Shown in pieces: positions 29,390 through 43,200 of a stretch of DNA of 64,000 nt (position 1 is its first letter; each line of letters starts with the position of its first letter). The stretch covers positions 25,445,501 through 25,509,500 of the forward strand of contig NC_079878.1 of the NCBI RefSeq assembly GCF_029227915.1, given 5' to 3'. The notes under the pieces are model-generated. The model was not told the origin of the DNA, did not search any database, and was given only the letters and a program-made list of their open reading frames with translations. The stretch comes from Hydractinia symbiolongicarpus. Taxonomy: Eukaryota; Cnidaria; Hydrozoa; Anthoathecata; Hydractiniidae. Both the position numbers and the translations under genes were made by a program.

Positions 29390-32300
29390 ATGAATAAAGA
29401 AATTTACCTTACTTTTATCGTTATTTTGACTTTTAATGGCCATGCATATGCACGTGATTCGGACTGTCCCAGGCCAAAAGTTATGAAACAAACCATAATA
29501 CGATCGAAGGAATCGATTAAAAATGGAGCTATTTTGATTGGAAAAGAGATTGTAGAAACTGCAAGAAGTTGTTACGACTTGTGTTGTAGTTATGAAACCT
29601 GTAATGTTGCATTGATGCATTATAAACAGGTTAAAAATGAAATTGGTGATTTTGAGACCCACAAATATTGTTATTTATTTGGATGTGGAAGTCCATCTGT
29701 GTGCAGTTTTGGTAATCATAATAGATATGCAGTGATACAACTTGAGCAGCAGATTTTAACAACTTTACCACCAACACAAGCACCAATTATAGAGGAAGAA
29801 GAAAGTAAGAATAGACTAATTTCTGTCTTTGTATGTATATACAACTGGCTCTAGCATCTGTGTGGCAAGCGTGAAAGGAGGGCCAAATCTTGCTTAGAGA
29901 ATATCAAATTACTTTTCATTAAAAAGTTATTAGGCCAAAAAATGTATAGCGTGCAATGATGCAATTTTGCCATTGAAAAAGTTAGCATTGCGGTTTGTTA
30001 TGCTGCTCTGTTGTGGCCTTTTAAGGTTCAACATTGCCAGACACCGACAATTAAACAGTTAAATCCTCACTGCTTACTGCTCACTCCTCACTGTCACTCC
30101 TAACCAGATGGTACCTTAGAATGGTACAATTTCACCAGCAGAGGTACAATTTCGCCAACTATGTTTTGAGCTGGGAAAAATTAGCAAGATATTCTAATCT
30201 ATGTAAATTAGCCCGATACTATTTTCAAATCTCTTTGTTACTGTAAGGATCTGTCAACTAGTTGTGATTACAAATATTTATAACATGTTGATGGCTAAGT
30301 GGTGGAAACACTCAAGTTTTTAATGTTTGGCTTTTTCTACTGACAACCTCATTTTAAAGGCCTTAAATGGCTCAAACACCCAATATTTTTGATCAGCTGT
30401 GTAAATTTTTAAATCAATGTGGCAGATTATGTCTTAAGAATAATATACAATGGTTATAAATCAGTAGTGTAGCTGTATTATTTAAACTGGTTACTTTAAA
30501 TTACAGCAATGTATGCCTATTCCCCTGCATTTTCTTTGTTTATATTTTAAATTTATAGTGTACAGAAAGTTTGTAAAAATTTTGTTTAAGTATTCATCTT
30601 TGTATTTGATTGTTCTTTTAATTTCAATGTTGTACTACATTAGGATTTCTGTCATTGTTTATGATTTCATAACCTTCGTTTTCCTTTATCACAGGATGTC
30701 CACCAGGTGTTCCTGTTGCAATGTGTGCAGAGAATCCTTGTGATGTAAAATCCTGTCCTGCACATAATGATGCAAAATGTAAACCTAATTTCTGTGGCGG
30801 GTGCAACGCACGATTTTACAATGCTGAAAACAAGTTGGTAAATTGTTCTCTTCCAGGTAAGTATTTTTGTGGTTAAATTTATTTGAAATACAAGTCATGT
30901 AAGTGAGTAGTTTGAGGGCTAATAATTGATATGGTAGACACTTGGTAGGAAAATTATCAAGGCTTATACTTTAGGTTGAGAAATTTTCCAAGTATCAAAA
31001 TCACTGCGAAATTTTTGGAGTTAACTTTGGCTGCATGTTTTTTAAGGAATAAAATTTTGGGGTTTAAGAGTTTCATATACTTCACTGTAGTAAATTTTGC
31101 GGTTTGCAATTTTAACGATGTTGTATTTTTTTGTGTTGATATTTTTTTTACTTTAAGGAAGAAAGAAAAATAAGTTTAGTCTATTTTAGCTAAATTACTG
31201 ATTTGCATCCTTTTTACCTTCATTTGAATTTTGGTCAGACGTAAGTCTTGCAAGTTTGCTTTGATGCAGGAGTGTATTTACTTAGATAAACACTTTACCC
31301 ATTTAATTTTGGAACTCTAAGGATGGGTGCTCTTTCGAGAGAGGTGCTTGTAAAAAGTATTGAAAAATCAGAATTTAAACATTTTCATGTAATTAAAGAA
31401 CAAAAATATAATTTGAGATTTCAATAAATATAACCATAACAATGTAAAATTTTGACAATATTGTTTTGTCAGAAAAAATATTTACATTGTTGGTTATATT
31501 TATTGATTAAGCTTTTAATTTTTACCATATAATTTAAGAATTTTGAAAGTTTTCTGAGACCTTCATAATACATCACTGTTTGCAAATAAAGAGTCCTGCA
31601 AGCCAATTTGGTTGTATTATTTTAGTTTTATGAAATAATTTCTAAATGACTATCCCTTTCCAGCACTATTTTGTTTATTGAGCACATTTTTGGAAGTAAG
31701 GGGGGTGCTTATTCAAGGGGGGTCAAAAAGGAGTGATGATTCAAGTAAATATGGTACATAAAAAACAACGTAGTTTGGGTCATATTCAAAGATCTCGGAA
31801 AATATAGAAGAACCAACGAAAAAGGCTGACTAAACCTTAACTAACTGGATAAATAAGTGAATGAATAACTTTTTTTAGAATATCACGTAAGTGCGCTAGC
31901 AGCTGACGATCACAACGAACAGTCGTTAACTGTAACTGAAGGTGATTATGAAGAAACACCAACGGAGGATATTCTCTTGTCTTCAAATTCTAAAAAGACT
32001 GAAGAGCAAGATCCATATTTCCATTCGAACAGAAGACAGTTCATAACTGATCCAGCGGAAGCTGCAGAGCTGTTTAACAGTATGAATTTTTCAAAATTAT
32101 ACTCCTTGTTTTTATGAAGTCTTTTAAAATATATCTTTTTCATTTTCTGAAGAACATGATGTTTGAGTAAGCGTTAAACTTTCGAGTGTAGTAGCGAAGC
32201 TTTTCTAACGATGCCACAATCTGTTAATACTTTCAGGCTTAATTATCAACAGTTAAAGCTGCAGGTTGTTGTCTAATGTTGTTGTCACGATTTCTCACTT

Positions 32301-32678
32301 TCTTCGGTTCATAACTGAAGAACATATAAAAGCTTTTTTCACTTGAATGTTCTTATGAAAATGCGTGTGAATTTCTTTCATATTTAGAAAAAAACGTTAT
32401 GTTTGTCTGTGTATTGTAAATTGCCATATTATTTTGTATTTATTTTTATTTTTTTAGGTACCACTCCTGGAACACAGCCACCAAGTGTGAAAGTTGTGAT
32501 CCGCAACGAGCCTCCAAACTTGAAATCAATCCCACTGTTGATTGCATTGATAGTCAGTCTTTTGTTTATCGTCGGGTTGATCTATCATTTTAAATGTGCG
32601 AAACGAGGGAAAGCGAAGAAGTTTCCGGTGGATGACGGCGATTATTTGATCAATGGCATTAGGAATAATGGCATTTAA
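29390..32678 (+). CDS. MANSC-domain single-pass membrane protein (MANSC1/LRP11-like)
   Basis: Four exons (29390-29804, 30695-30856, 31879-32079, 32458-32678) join in frame to 332 residues. Residues 1-21 are a signal peptide. About 26-115 form a MANSC domain (motif SCYDLCCSYETCNVAL, then CYLFGCGSPSVC), an extracellular Cys-rich module. Exon 2 adds a second Cys-rich module (NPCDVKSCPAHNDAKC, CGGCNARF). Exon 3 is an acidic stalk and about 284-303 is a transmembrane helix. The basic cytoplasmic tail ends in a short motif DYLINGI (321-327) like the C-termini of vertebrate MANSC1 and LRP11, as I recall them. All introns are GT-AG, phase 1. Divergent from SPATA17. Not seen again within the window; a tandem model predicts a second copy past the window end. 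The exact orthologue is uncertain. Confidence 0.85.
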
Positions 32679-32803
32679 ATATATAAACTGGGACGAATTA
32701 AATGACAAGCTTCATGAATATAAAAATCCACAAAAAAGATGTAAAGGAAATTTTATCAAGTTTAACTCTGTATGATTTGATATGACGCTACGACTTAAAT
32801 TAA

Positions 32804-32809
32804 AATAAA
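32804..32809 (+). promoter_or_regulatory. polyadenylation signal AATAAA
   Basis: AATAAA lies 126 bp after the TAA stop of the MANSC gene and before the first LINE fragment. A plausible 3' end for that transcript. Confidence 0.5.
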
Positions 32810-32829
32810 TCAAAAAATCAGTACCACTT

Positions 32830-33050
32830 CATATATTGTGTGGGAATGTTGCAGAAACTGTACCCAATCAGTCATTTTCTATTGGACCAAATCCACTCTT
32901 GCTGCTGTTATTTCAGGAGTGCATCAAGGTAGCGTACCTAATCCCCTCCTCTATATCATCCTCCTTGGGGATATAGATATCATCATTTCTAATGGTATTT
33001 TACAAACAAGGATGCACACTGCTTATGCATTGATCCTGGGATAAATTTCT
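32830..33050 (+). mobile_element. LINE reverse-transcriptase fragment
   Basis: A short plus-strand frame (32838-33044) with VISGVHQGSVPNPLLYIILL, a decayed version of the RT block [14 protein letters not shown]. It is separate from the longer LINE copy downstream. Confidence 0.6.
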
Positions 33051-33190
33051 TTAGTGGAAAACTCTTATAAACCAAAAAAGCATACAGTTATATAAAGTAT
33101 ATAATGTGAGGCATTAATCCAATTGATCATTATAAACTAGAAGAAAAATTTCCTGAAAATTTTAGAGTGAAGTAAGGTATCAATAATATT

Positions 33191-33238
33191 CTGGGTGTTA
33201 ATCAGTCATCAAAAAATTGATGACTGATTAACACCCAG
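33191..33238. repeat. perfect 22-bp-stem hairpin
   Basis: CTGGGTGTTAATCAGTCATC plus AA, a 4-base A loop, then the exact reverse complement ending ACACCCAG. It lies between two LINE fragments and is followed by a direct repeat of CTATAATGACCCA. Confidence 0.85.
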
Positions 33239-33269
33239 TCTATAATGACCCAATCTATAATGACCCACA

Positions 33270-35225
33270 AAACTTGCAAACACTCTGAATAATCATTTCT
33301 GTACTGTAGCTGACAAAGTTTGGTCAAAGATTCCAAATTCATTTAAACATTTTTCTGATTTTCTTGACAATCCAAATACCTTTTTTTTCACCTACTGATC
33401 CTGGTGAAGTACTAAGTTATATCAATTCTCTTAACCTTGAAAAGTCCCAATAGTATTTCCAATAAAATCCTAATCCCTATAAAATTTGAAATTGTTGTCC
33501 ACTTATCAAAGCTAATCAATCTCTCTTTCTCTAGTGGAATTTTCCCGATCTTCTTAAAATTGCCAAAGTGATAGCCCTGTTCAAAAAGGGTTCTCCACTC
33601 GATTGTTCTAACTATCGTCCTATTTCTCTTTTATCTAATGTGGAAAAGATATTTAAAAAAAATTATATTCAAACGTCTTCAAAACTTCATTAAGCACAAT
33701 AATATTATATTTTTTCGTCAGTTCGGTATTTGGTAAATCTTTTTCCACATCTCATGCACTTATGTCTATCATTCAGCTTATTTCTAATGCCCTTGATAAA
33801 GGAAAAATTTATTTGTTGACCTCTCCTTTTCTTAATTTATATAAATGACTTATTTCATGTTATTACATTTGTGGAGGTACATCATTTTGCTGATGATACC
33901 AACTTGTTACACGTCAATAAAAATCTTAAACATCTACAAAAGGCTTAACGCCAATAACACAATTGTTTTTACATCCAAAACCGCATACATTTTATTTAAA
34001 CCTAGACGTAAATCTACTCACAATTTTAATTTTAAATTAAAGATTAATGGTAAACTTATTAATTCTAGTGTCATGATTAAATATTTTGGTATTTTACTCG
34101 ATTCCGACTTTTCCTAGCGATCTCATATTAATTTAATTATTTCCAAACTGAAAAGAGCTAATGCCATTTTATCTTAACTGCGCCATTATGTCATCATCAT
34201 CATTCTTGACTTAACGTCTGTTTTCCATGCTAGCATGGGTTGGACAGGGTATATTAATGACCCTCTTCCAATCTGATCTACACTGTGTTAGATCTAAACT
34301 CAAATTCCTCTGTATCAAAAAATACTCTTAGTCAAGTTCTTTTTGTACTTTTTCATTCCCATCATCCTTATTTAATACAATTCTAACTACTCCAAAACAG
34401 GCCTTATGTATTATTACTTTTTCACATCCTCGTTCTCATGCTAATCCACTTTTCTTCCAACTTAAAATCTTAAAATTTCCTGATTATATCCACCTTCATA
34501 ATGTCCTATTTCTTAAAAAAATTACTTTGAACACTTCCATTCTCTGTCATTAAAACTTTTGGTATTGATTTCTCTGTTAACTACGGTATTGTGGATATAG
34601 TAATGGTCTCATAAGTGTTCCTGCTGTTCAAACGGTATCCTACAGTTTAAATTCAATTCGCTTTCAATCCATTCCATCATGGAACAAATTTATCCAACAT
34701 TTCAACTTATCCTTCCTCGATTTATCATCTAATGCTTTAAGGATTAAACTAACTGATTTTTTTTTACAATCTTATACCCAACAATAGTTCCTATTTCTTA
34801 AACTGCTTACTTCAAGCCAATTGTTTAAAACTTCTGTCATTACACTAGGGTCATGTGTGCGTGTGTCTATGTGCTGGTTCTGTGTGTGTGTAAATGTGTG
34901 TCCAATTGTTTTCAGTTTTTGTTTTGTTTATTGTATATTGTTTGTTTTTTTGTTTATTTATTTTTTCCTGGTTATTTAATTGATATATACTCCATGTCAT
35001 ATATCCCTAAATTGTCACTGATCATATTTCTTTAATCAAAGGTGGCCTCACAATTTTCTAGCTATGCTATAGTGTGGTCTCCTGGATAATTTTTATAGTT
35101 GTGTGGATATCATTATTTTTATATTCATATTGTATTTTATTTTTGCTGTTATCCTTACAAATGAATAAGTCTTTCTTATTCCGAATAAATGACTACTTAC
35201 TTACTTACTTACTTACTTACTTCTT
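33270..35225 (+). mobile_element. decayed LINE copy with (TTAC)n tail
   Basis: Broken plus-strand frames give, in order, the N-terminal RT region (DKVWSKIPNSFKHF), LLKIAKVIALFKKG with SNYRPISLLSNVEK (RT block 1-2), HHFADDTNLLHV (catalytic FADD) and the following block NFKLKINGKLINSS...IKYFGILLDSDFSW. After these come C-terminal debris and a tail of ACTTACTTACTTAC (35200-35222). Many stops and frameshifts are present. A CATCATT...TTAACGTC motif (34191-34255) interrupts it. It looks like a CR1/Jockey-type clade, not resolved further. Confidence 0.8.
34191..34255 (+). repeat. short interspersed motif (CATCATT...TTAACGTC type)
   Basis: CATCATTCTTGACTTAACGT, then CTGTTTTCCATGCTAGCATGGGTTGGAC, independent of the duplicated pair at 10805/39898. 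It is inserted in the decayed LINE frame. Confidence 0.5.
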
Positions 35226-36279
35226 TGTTATGTGAGCCACAGCTGTGGTGTTATTTCGAATCTTAATTGAAAATGTCTATATTGAATGATTTTTAAGAAG
35301 ATATTGAGTGCAAAAAATGCAACCAACAACTCTGAAGTGTATTGATATGCTCTGTGGCAATTCTCCCTCAGACCAACGTCCACCTATTTAAAAGTTTCTA
35401 CCAGTACCACCTAACCCTGAAGAACATACATAACATCGAAGGATAAAATTAGATTAATTTTAGGCAAATGTATAGGTCTGGTAAACTGAGCCACTTTGAG
35501 CCACCATTGTACATCCTTAATAGAAAATTCTGACAGAAAAAATCAAAACTCTCCATGGCCTACCTTAAGTCCTAGGTTGTTATCTCTTTCCAAAGACTTA
35601 TATAATGTGACTTGCCATACTTCATGGCATTGAAGACAGAAATTAATGTTCCGATAATTCTTCAAACAAACCTGGGGTGAGGCATGCACAACAAGTCCTT
35701 ACATTAGACTCCTTTTTTTTTACCCGTTCATTGATTAAGGCTATTGTCATCTGAGCAGAGTTTAACACAAACACTAAAAACTATGCACTAAAGAGCTTAG
35801 CTACTGCTAAAAACGTAAACAACAGAATTCATCTATTAGTTTTACGTCTTTCGGGACATGTTTGTAATTTTTAATGTATATAATCGTAATACAGTTTTAG
35901 TAATTCATTTTACTTGATGATGTAGTAATATGCAACGAAAAAGTTCGTATTTCAGTCAATTATAGCTAGCTAATATGTTCTGAAAGAATTTTGTTTTAAT
36001 ATGAATATGGAGTATATAAAACACAATCAAGGGGGCTGTAAGTCAACAAATATAATATGTATTGTAATACATTGTCACTAAGCTAAATGTGAACAAATAT
36101 GTGGCTGTAATATATACATTTTCACTAACCTATATCCCTATAATAGCTTTGTGTACAGTCAGCACAGCGAACTCCGCCATCTTTAACGCAATCGCCGGAC
36201 AAATATTTGATACTTAAAGTAATTAGTCACAACTACGGGGGGGGCAGAATATTCTAGGGGGGCAGAATATTCTACCACA
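35226..36279. other. no gene seen; end of unit before the duplication junction
   Basis: AT-rich intergenic sequence with no supported frame. The last bases (36236-36275) hold two copies of GGGGGGCAGAATATTCTA directly before the point where copy 2 starts. Confidence 0.4.
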
Positions 36280-36394
36280 CAGTATCCTGTGTGATTGTGG
36301 ATTTATCAAAATACAAAACATAATGAGACCAGGGAATAAAAGCCCCATATAAGCATTTATATTATAACACAGCATAGTGACACTGTGTTTCTCT

Positions 36395-38366
36395 TAAGAT
36401 TTCTGACACATTTAATTTAAGGGGAACATACTAATTATACTGCAAATTTAAGGGGAGGATACTAAATTACACTGTAAATTTTTATAGTATAGTTAGTATG
36501 CTCCCTTAAATTAAATGTGTAAGTGTATTAAGGGAATCACAGCGTCAAAACAGCATATTCAAAAGTTGCTACTGCTGCTACAGGAATTAATTAGCAATTT
36601 ATTATCCAAGGTAGTCCTAAACATGCTTCTAATTAAGAGCACTGCACCAAATCGGTGTGTGGTGTGGGGGGGGGGGGGAGGGCTGGGATTCCCACTTTTT
36701 CTATCTTTTAAAACATAGGCTAACATTCCCTACCTGTAATCCCCTGTAACCTGTTACAGTATTAGGGAGCAAGAATAGCTTAAAAGGGTAACCATAAACT
36801 TTATCGTTCATGAAATTTGTGTCAGCCACTCACTGCTTCGCTACCGTGCATATAAACAGAGCAACACCCTCCTCCACTGTAAAAAATTAATTTCTATAAA
36901 AAAGAGTGAAAAGAGGGGAAGGGATAAAGGTGAATAACTGATTCAGAAGAAACCGTGACTCGCTTTCGATTTCACGTTTCCATACAAAAAATGGTAGCCC
37001 TAGCCAGCAAGGATCAAGTGCATTTGTTTCTGCATGGCTAAGAACGGCACTGCCGGTAAAGTTAGTTTATTATAGAATGTAATCAATACTTTTGATATTT
37101 AATCGTCAATTTTTATACTGTTTATACCTAGCTAGCTCTTTGACACAAATTTCATTTTCCAAATGATTCAAATGATAGCTTCGCTAGCTAGCTAACTAGC
37201 TAGCTTATAGATAAGATAGTCAGGGGATCCAGAACTTTTAATTTTATTTGGTTGTCTAAGATCAGTTGCTAAGATGGATTAGTTGGGTATAATAATTTTT
37301 TAGACCTCTCCACTGCCTTTTTGGCATTGTAGTTGTTTTTTATGTAGCTAGCTAGCTAGCTAGTAATTTATGTTTGACATTGTTAGGTAACATAAAGTTT
37401 GACGTAACATCACTAAGCTACATAAACCTTGAAATTTCAATCCAATTAGACAACAGCTAGCATAGATTACAACCTACTACTACTGCTACTAGTTTATTTG
37501 ACAAAGTATGTTGTACAATAAGATATGGACCTAAAAAAAATATCTAACCAACAAAAAATTGTTTGTGATAAAACAAGAAGCCCTGCGGCTTTAAGATTTC
37601 CGTCATTAGCCTGAAAGATTTTGAAATTTAAAGTAGACCTTGAAAACGGAGAATTATGGGGTAAACAAATCACCAGTATCACGATTCTTAACTATTTTTG
37701 TAACTAACCTGCAATGTTAAAATACAACTCAATAAATAAAAAATTAAAATTTTACATAGTAAAATGAAGTATTCTAAAATAACAGTTAAAACTTTAACTG
37801 GATTTTTTTAAAAGTGATCAGGAAAATTCTGGAAATTCCAGAATACAAATCTTGCTATGTAGAAACTTGACGATTCGAATATAATAACTTCTGAACGAGC
37901 TCAATTTGAATAATGAAGTAGTCCATTGTTTATTAATTCAGCAATAAATACATATTAGCATTTCAGTATTTAGGACTTCAAAATTTACTCTCTTGTTGAA
38001 AATTTTTTGAAAATGGTGATGGTGCATGGTTTGATAACAGCTGATCTGAAAAAGAAAGTACGTTAAAATAAATAACAAGAATACAATTTAACCATAAACT
38101 GCATTAAAACCAGGTTCTTTAAATATTGTCTCTTTTTAACCTCTGCCTTTTTGATTTAAAAAGGGAATTTAATACAAAGATACAAATCCATGTGATGTGA
38201 TGCACAGGTATATTTCATGTGATTTTTAAAAATCAAGTCATTTCTAAGAAATCTTAGAAAAATATTTTGTGATACTTTGGGTTGATCTCAAGAAAGATTT
38301 TCAAGCAAATTAGGCACAAGGAGAACTGATAGTTAGCCAGTAACAGAATAGTTAGCCGTTTTCAAT
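36395..38366. other. no gene seen; duplicated spacer (copy 2)
   Basis: Counterpart of 5582-7507. Differs by SNPs and small indels, including an extra AT-rich inverted stretch at 36470-36515 and a longer poly(G) run near 36667. Confidence 0.4.
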
Positions 38367-38518
38367 GGCGCCATAGCTTGGTGGTTATAACTCTGGCACT
38401 TTGTGCGGGAGAACAGGGTTCACAAATCAATATTATGCTACCATAGCCCCGGACTAGGACTCCCTATCTAAGCTATGACCTTTCCTGGAAATAATAGACA
38501 GGATTTATAAGGCTAGCC
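38367..38518 (+). mobile_element. tRNA-derived SINE, copy 2, B box lost
   Basis: Same insertion as 7508-7673, but a deletion of about 20 bp removes most of the B box (GGGTTCACAAATC instead of GGTTCGATTCCC). Transcription by RNA polymerase III is therefore unlikely. Confidence 0.75.
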
Positions 38519-39346
38519 ATATAAAATATACAGACATTCTATTTATCTATGCAGAATAATTATATATACACTGCGTACAGTATAATTGCTTATACAGATA
38601 CTTATACTTATACAATATATATCTTTTTACTTAAATTTTTACTTTTCTTCATTATCGATCTCCCCATAGCCATCTATATTTATATAGATCAACATAGTTG
38701 TGCTTCAATTAAAACCAAGAAAAAGAACAAGAAACGATTTTGCAAAAAAGATATAATATTACTGTAGCTAGCAGTACATATGTCGTCTATATTATTAAAC
38801 AACAAAACTATTCTGATTTCAAGAAAAAAACATGGAAAAGATGCAGTTGCTGTAAAGAACACAAAGAAGCTTTTAACAGCTAATTATACTAGGCGTAGCA
38901 TCTAATTATCCTGCATCGGCTAACTCTATATTGTTACAGGTTAATTATCAGTTCATTGACTGCTCAGTGCACGTTTCGACAACTTTTCTGCAAAAAATAC
39001 AAAAAAAATCCTGTGCGAATATATATTTTTTTTATCTGATAGAACTAGTCCCACAAAGTTTCATTTGGAAGTTATTTTTAGCCCCCCTTTTTCCCATAAG
39101 AACAGGGTTTTTTTGTTGCTTGCTGTTTAAGAAAAAAAGCACTCTAATCAAAGCACTATTTTGTGTAGCTAGCTCCATGCTAGCTAGCAAGTAAGTAATT
39201 TCGTGAAAGGGTATGTCAGCACCAATTAAAAGGAGATCCAAGTCAGCACCAAAATTTGAGATAGCTAGCTAGCCAGCACACCTTTCTCACTTAGCTATAT
39301 ATAAAATAATTCTTACCTGATAAAATACACAAATTTAAAAAATATA

Positions 39347-39608
39347 GCTTAGATGGAGAGTCCTAGAGTATTTAATGCTCTTTTTGAGCTGCGCAGACCC
39401 AATTAGGGCCCGCGCTCTACTAGACAACTACTGGCAACATCCAACGGCCCACATAATGTGCCATCTCCCCAATTTCCCTCACATGGCTTGGATTAACCCG
39501 GGGCTATGGTAACATTCACTCTCCCATGTTGAATTGCCTTCAAGAGGAATCGAATCCCGGTCTCCCACACAGAGTACGACAGCTATAACCACTAATCTAT
39601 GGCGCCAC
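39347..39608 (-). mobile_element. tRNA-derived SINE, copy 2, 3' end deleted
   Basis: Counterpart of 10204-10519. The 3' part and neighbouring sequence are missing. The deletion joins at GCTTAG, a hexamer present at both ends of the missing segment in copy 1 (about 9789 and 10256), which suggests microhomology-mediated loss. Confidence 0.75.
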
Positions 39609-39897
39609 ATTATTATCACATGTTGCATGTTTGTACCAGGAAGCAATTATAATTCTATTTTTTTACACAAATTTTAATTGAAAAAAGATAATATATATAT
39701 ACCTAAAAACTCATTCTCTCTCAAATATTCTTTGACAGTCACATGGTTTGGGTTGTTGGGCACTAGTAAATTCTATGCCAAAAACTGGAGTTCTATGCCA
39801 CAAACTGAAATGCACCTATATTTTCCCCAGGCGCACAAAACAAAGGATATCACATTACTTGAGAGTTAATTCATAATGACAAAGTTCTTTTTACGTA

Positions 39898-39956
39898 CAT
39901 CATCATTCATCATTCTCGGCTTAACGTCCATTTTTCATACTAGCATGGGTTGGATC
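39898..39956 (+). repeat. short interspersed motif, duplicate of 10805
   Basis: Same motif as at 10805-10860 with a better-preserved CTAGCATGGGTTGGA end. Confidence 0.5.
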
Positions 39957-40265
39957 TTGATTATGTCTACATGGGAGACATAACCTTTTTGAATGTTTAT
40001 TGACATAGGCATATAGCACCTTGGTAGAATCTGGTAAAAAACATGCATTTAAATAAGTTGATAAATATATAACTCTAATTGGCATTTATGTAAAATAAAT
40101 ATGAATATTAAATGTTAAAATTATGAAAATGTTAAAAATTTATACATATAAATATTTGGCTAGATGGCTCCAATTTTGTGAGAGATATGCCATTTTATCT
40201 GAAGACATCCTCATCCCCGAGGTAAAAATTCTTTAAAATTGACATTGTGACAGGTTTTGTATGTT

Positions 40266-43200
40266 CTCGGGCAACTTACGGACAGTCTCCAATTATTTCG
40301 GGTAAAACACGGGTATACCGCGTTTTATCATAATCGTCTACCGCGTTTTGCTATCTGACGTGCTTTTTGTCGTTTCAAGTTTGTGAAGAAGACAAGAAGG
40401 TGCCGCCATTTTTGTGTTTTTGTGTTGACAGAAATGGTTGGTTGTACCATACATTTGGCTGTTAAGGTATTTGTGATCACGCAGTAAAAACAAGGTTTGT
40501 AATATTATTTATTCTATATATTTGAAATTTTCTATATTCTATTTGCCTATAGCTACCTGTCAAAATTATATATATAGTAGCTATAGCAAAAGCTAGCTAT
40601 ATATTTCTGGAAGTGTTTACCTAAACTTTGTAACTGTCAGAGCTATACATAGCCTTTCTGGCTGTTATATACATAGATATATACATAGATAGATATATAC
40701 AATATAAAAACAGTTAGTCAAGAAATTAAACTGTTTATGTAGTTCTTAGATCACTGCAGATTACTTAGCTAAATAGTTGTGGGTGCAAATCCTACCTCTG
40801 TACGAAAGAGTAGCTTAATTAGAAAAGCAGTTTAGCTAGTATTCTCTTGATTTAGGGTGCAGATATATAACCCACATAATGGATTGTAAAAATGGACCTT
40901 TTTAAGACTGTTAGCTAGCTAGCTATTTCTTCTAAGTTTTGCACAATACAAGATTATTGCGTATTAAGCCCGTCAAAGCAACAACAAATACTTTGATATC
41001 TTTTTAAAGGTATTAATTTCCTTCTCGTGTTGTTCTTGTTTTTTCGTTTGTGCAAAATGATGATCCACAATAATATAAAAATACATTTCCCATACGAAAC
41101 GTATCAGAAAAAAAGTTTTGTATATATATATATATCAAATGTTTTTATTTTAGCTAGCTCTGGCTAATTTGTTGAAAAATATGCTTCTTAAAATTTAAAA
41201 GCGCATATTGATCCTTTTGCTGAAAAACTAAATATTTGTCCATTGTTCAAGAATTTTTTTGGCGTGGTAATTTAATTTATATTTCTCCATGTAAATTTTA
41301 TTTGATTTAAGCTCTTCTGTATTCGGCATCTTAAAATTTTTTGCTATGAAGTCTTTTTCCCAATCTTTCGTAGCTTTTTCTGCTTCATGCTGAACAGCCA
41401 TCACTTTTTCACGAAAATGAATGATAAATGCTCTACATTTTTTTCTTGAATGTTCACTTTTAGTCAGCTTATATGACATATGATGACGGTCGAAGTCCTT
41501 CAATTTATCTGAATAGCCAAGAACATACATTATGTTCTTGCATACACCTGAATATCAAACCAGACTTTTTATTAAGTCAAGCACTTCAAAATATATTTAA
41601 TTATCACATAGAACAGCCTTTCTGTTTCAGTTTATTCCATGACGACAGAACATTGCCTACGTAAAATGACATTTTCCTGTTTTGCGTTGGCAAACTCGTG
41701 TTCGACATTTGCAATTTATATTTGTTTTGCGGCCAAATGCTGCAGTACACAAATAACAGTTAAATATTTGCCAATGTGAATTGAAAACTTTTGTTTTCAT
41801 GTGGACATTCGTCTCAGCAATTTCTGAATGCCAACATGAATTAGAAAGCCAGTAGAAACAGATATTTTAGACTTACCAAGTACACTCTCTGAAAATTTCG
41901 ATATTTTAGATGTGTTAGTTGATTTTCTAGAACATTCTTTGGCAATAAATTTCTGTTCAGCTTGAATACGGATGATGCTATTATCACGTATGGATTCTAA
42001 GGATCTGGCTGATGTTCTCAAACTTATTTGATTAATTTTGCTGAATAGCTGTTCTTCATTCTCTGTGTGTAAGGAGCTTGGTGAGATAATTCTCGATACT
42101 TCTGCTAAATGTGTTGTCAAGCCATGATAATAAATGCCATAAAGCTTTTGTGTAGACATTGACTTTAAATTATGCCCAAACAGATCTTGGCACAACATGG
42201 CATGCTGGAAACTAATATTATGTAATCGTAGAATAATTCGTGGGGACCTTTTTTGGGATTTAAGATATGATAACCGAACTAGCTCCATCAATGTGTACAA
42301 CAACTCTTTGATTTCCTTTCTGCAAGTGCTTTGCATTGATTGGTAAACAACTATTGATGACAGCCGATAGTCAGATCCTCTCACCTTGTCCTTCGAACCA
42401 TATGTGGCATCTAGGGACTGTTGAAAAATTTTATTCTCTTGAGGTGTCAACACTTCATGCAAAACATCCCACAAATTCTTGATATGTCCTTTACAATCAT
42501 GCAGTGGTTCAATCGGCATCACTTCATAATTAGCAAGATTCAAGGACTCCATTGTACTATGTTCATTTCCAAAGCAAAGAGCTGGAACACGGATAATTCC
42601 TTTAAAAAAAATTGTTGACTGAATTTATAAATTTTAATGAGTGTAATTTTGAAAATAAAATCAGAATTGTTTTTATGCTTTTCAATTTTCCTCAACATAT
42701 CTGATTTTCTTTTGCTTTATTTGTAGAAAAATTTTCAGACAAATATCAACTAACATCAACTTATATAAAACTTTTGCGAAAAAGGCCAAAATTTGCAAAA
42801 GTTATTTTAGTTTATCAAAAATAAAATAGCCCTAACCTGTCAAATGATTTTTTAGTAGCTGTTCAAGGTCCTTTTTGTGCAACTTTTGATGAACTGGTAA
42901 GTCACGGTCAAGGTTTCTGTAATTTACTTCAAGACCCAGTTTCTCCACATTGAGTTGTTGAAATGGAGACACAGCTTTTTGTTGTTGTCCTGCTGGGCCT
43001 GATATTACCTAAAATAATCAAAAATAGTTAGTTAAAAATAGTTAATGTTATGTAATAGAAATCTATAAATTTGTCATTCATATTTTGTTTCATTTACCTG
43101 GAATAAATAATTTTCTATACTTTTTGTCAAAATTACAAATAACGAACAACTTATTTTGAAATTTATGTACCTTCTTCCTTCTTTGTTCCAAGGACACTAT

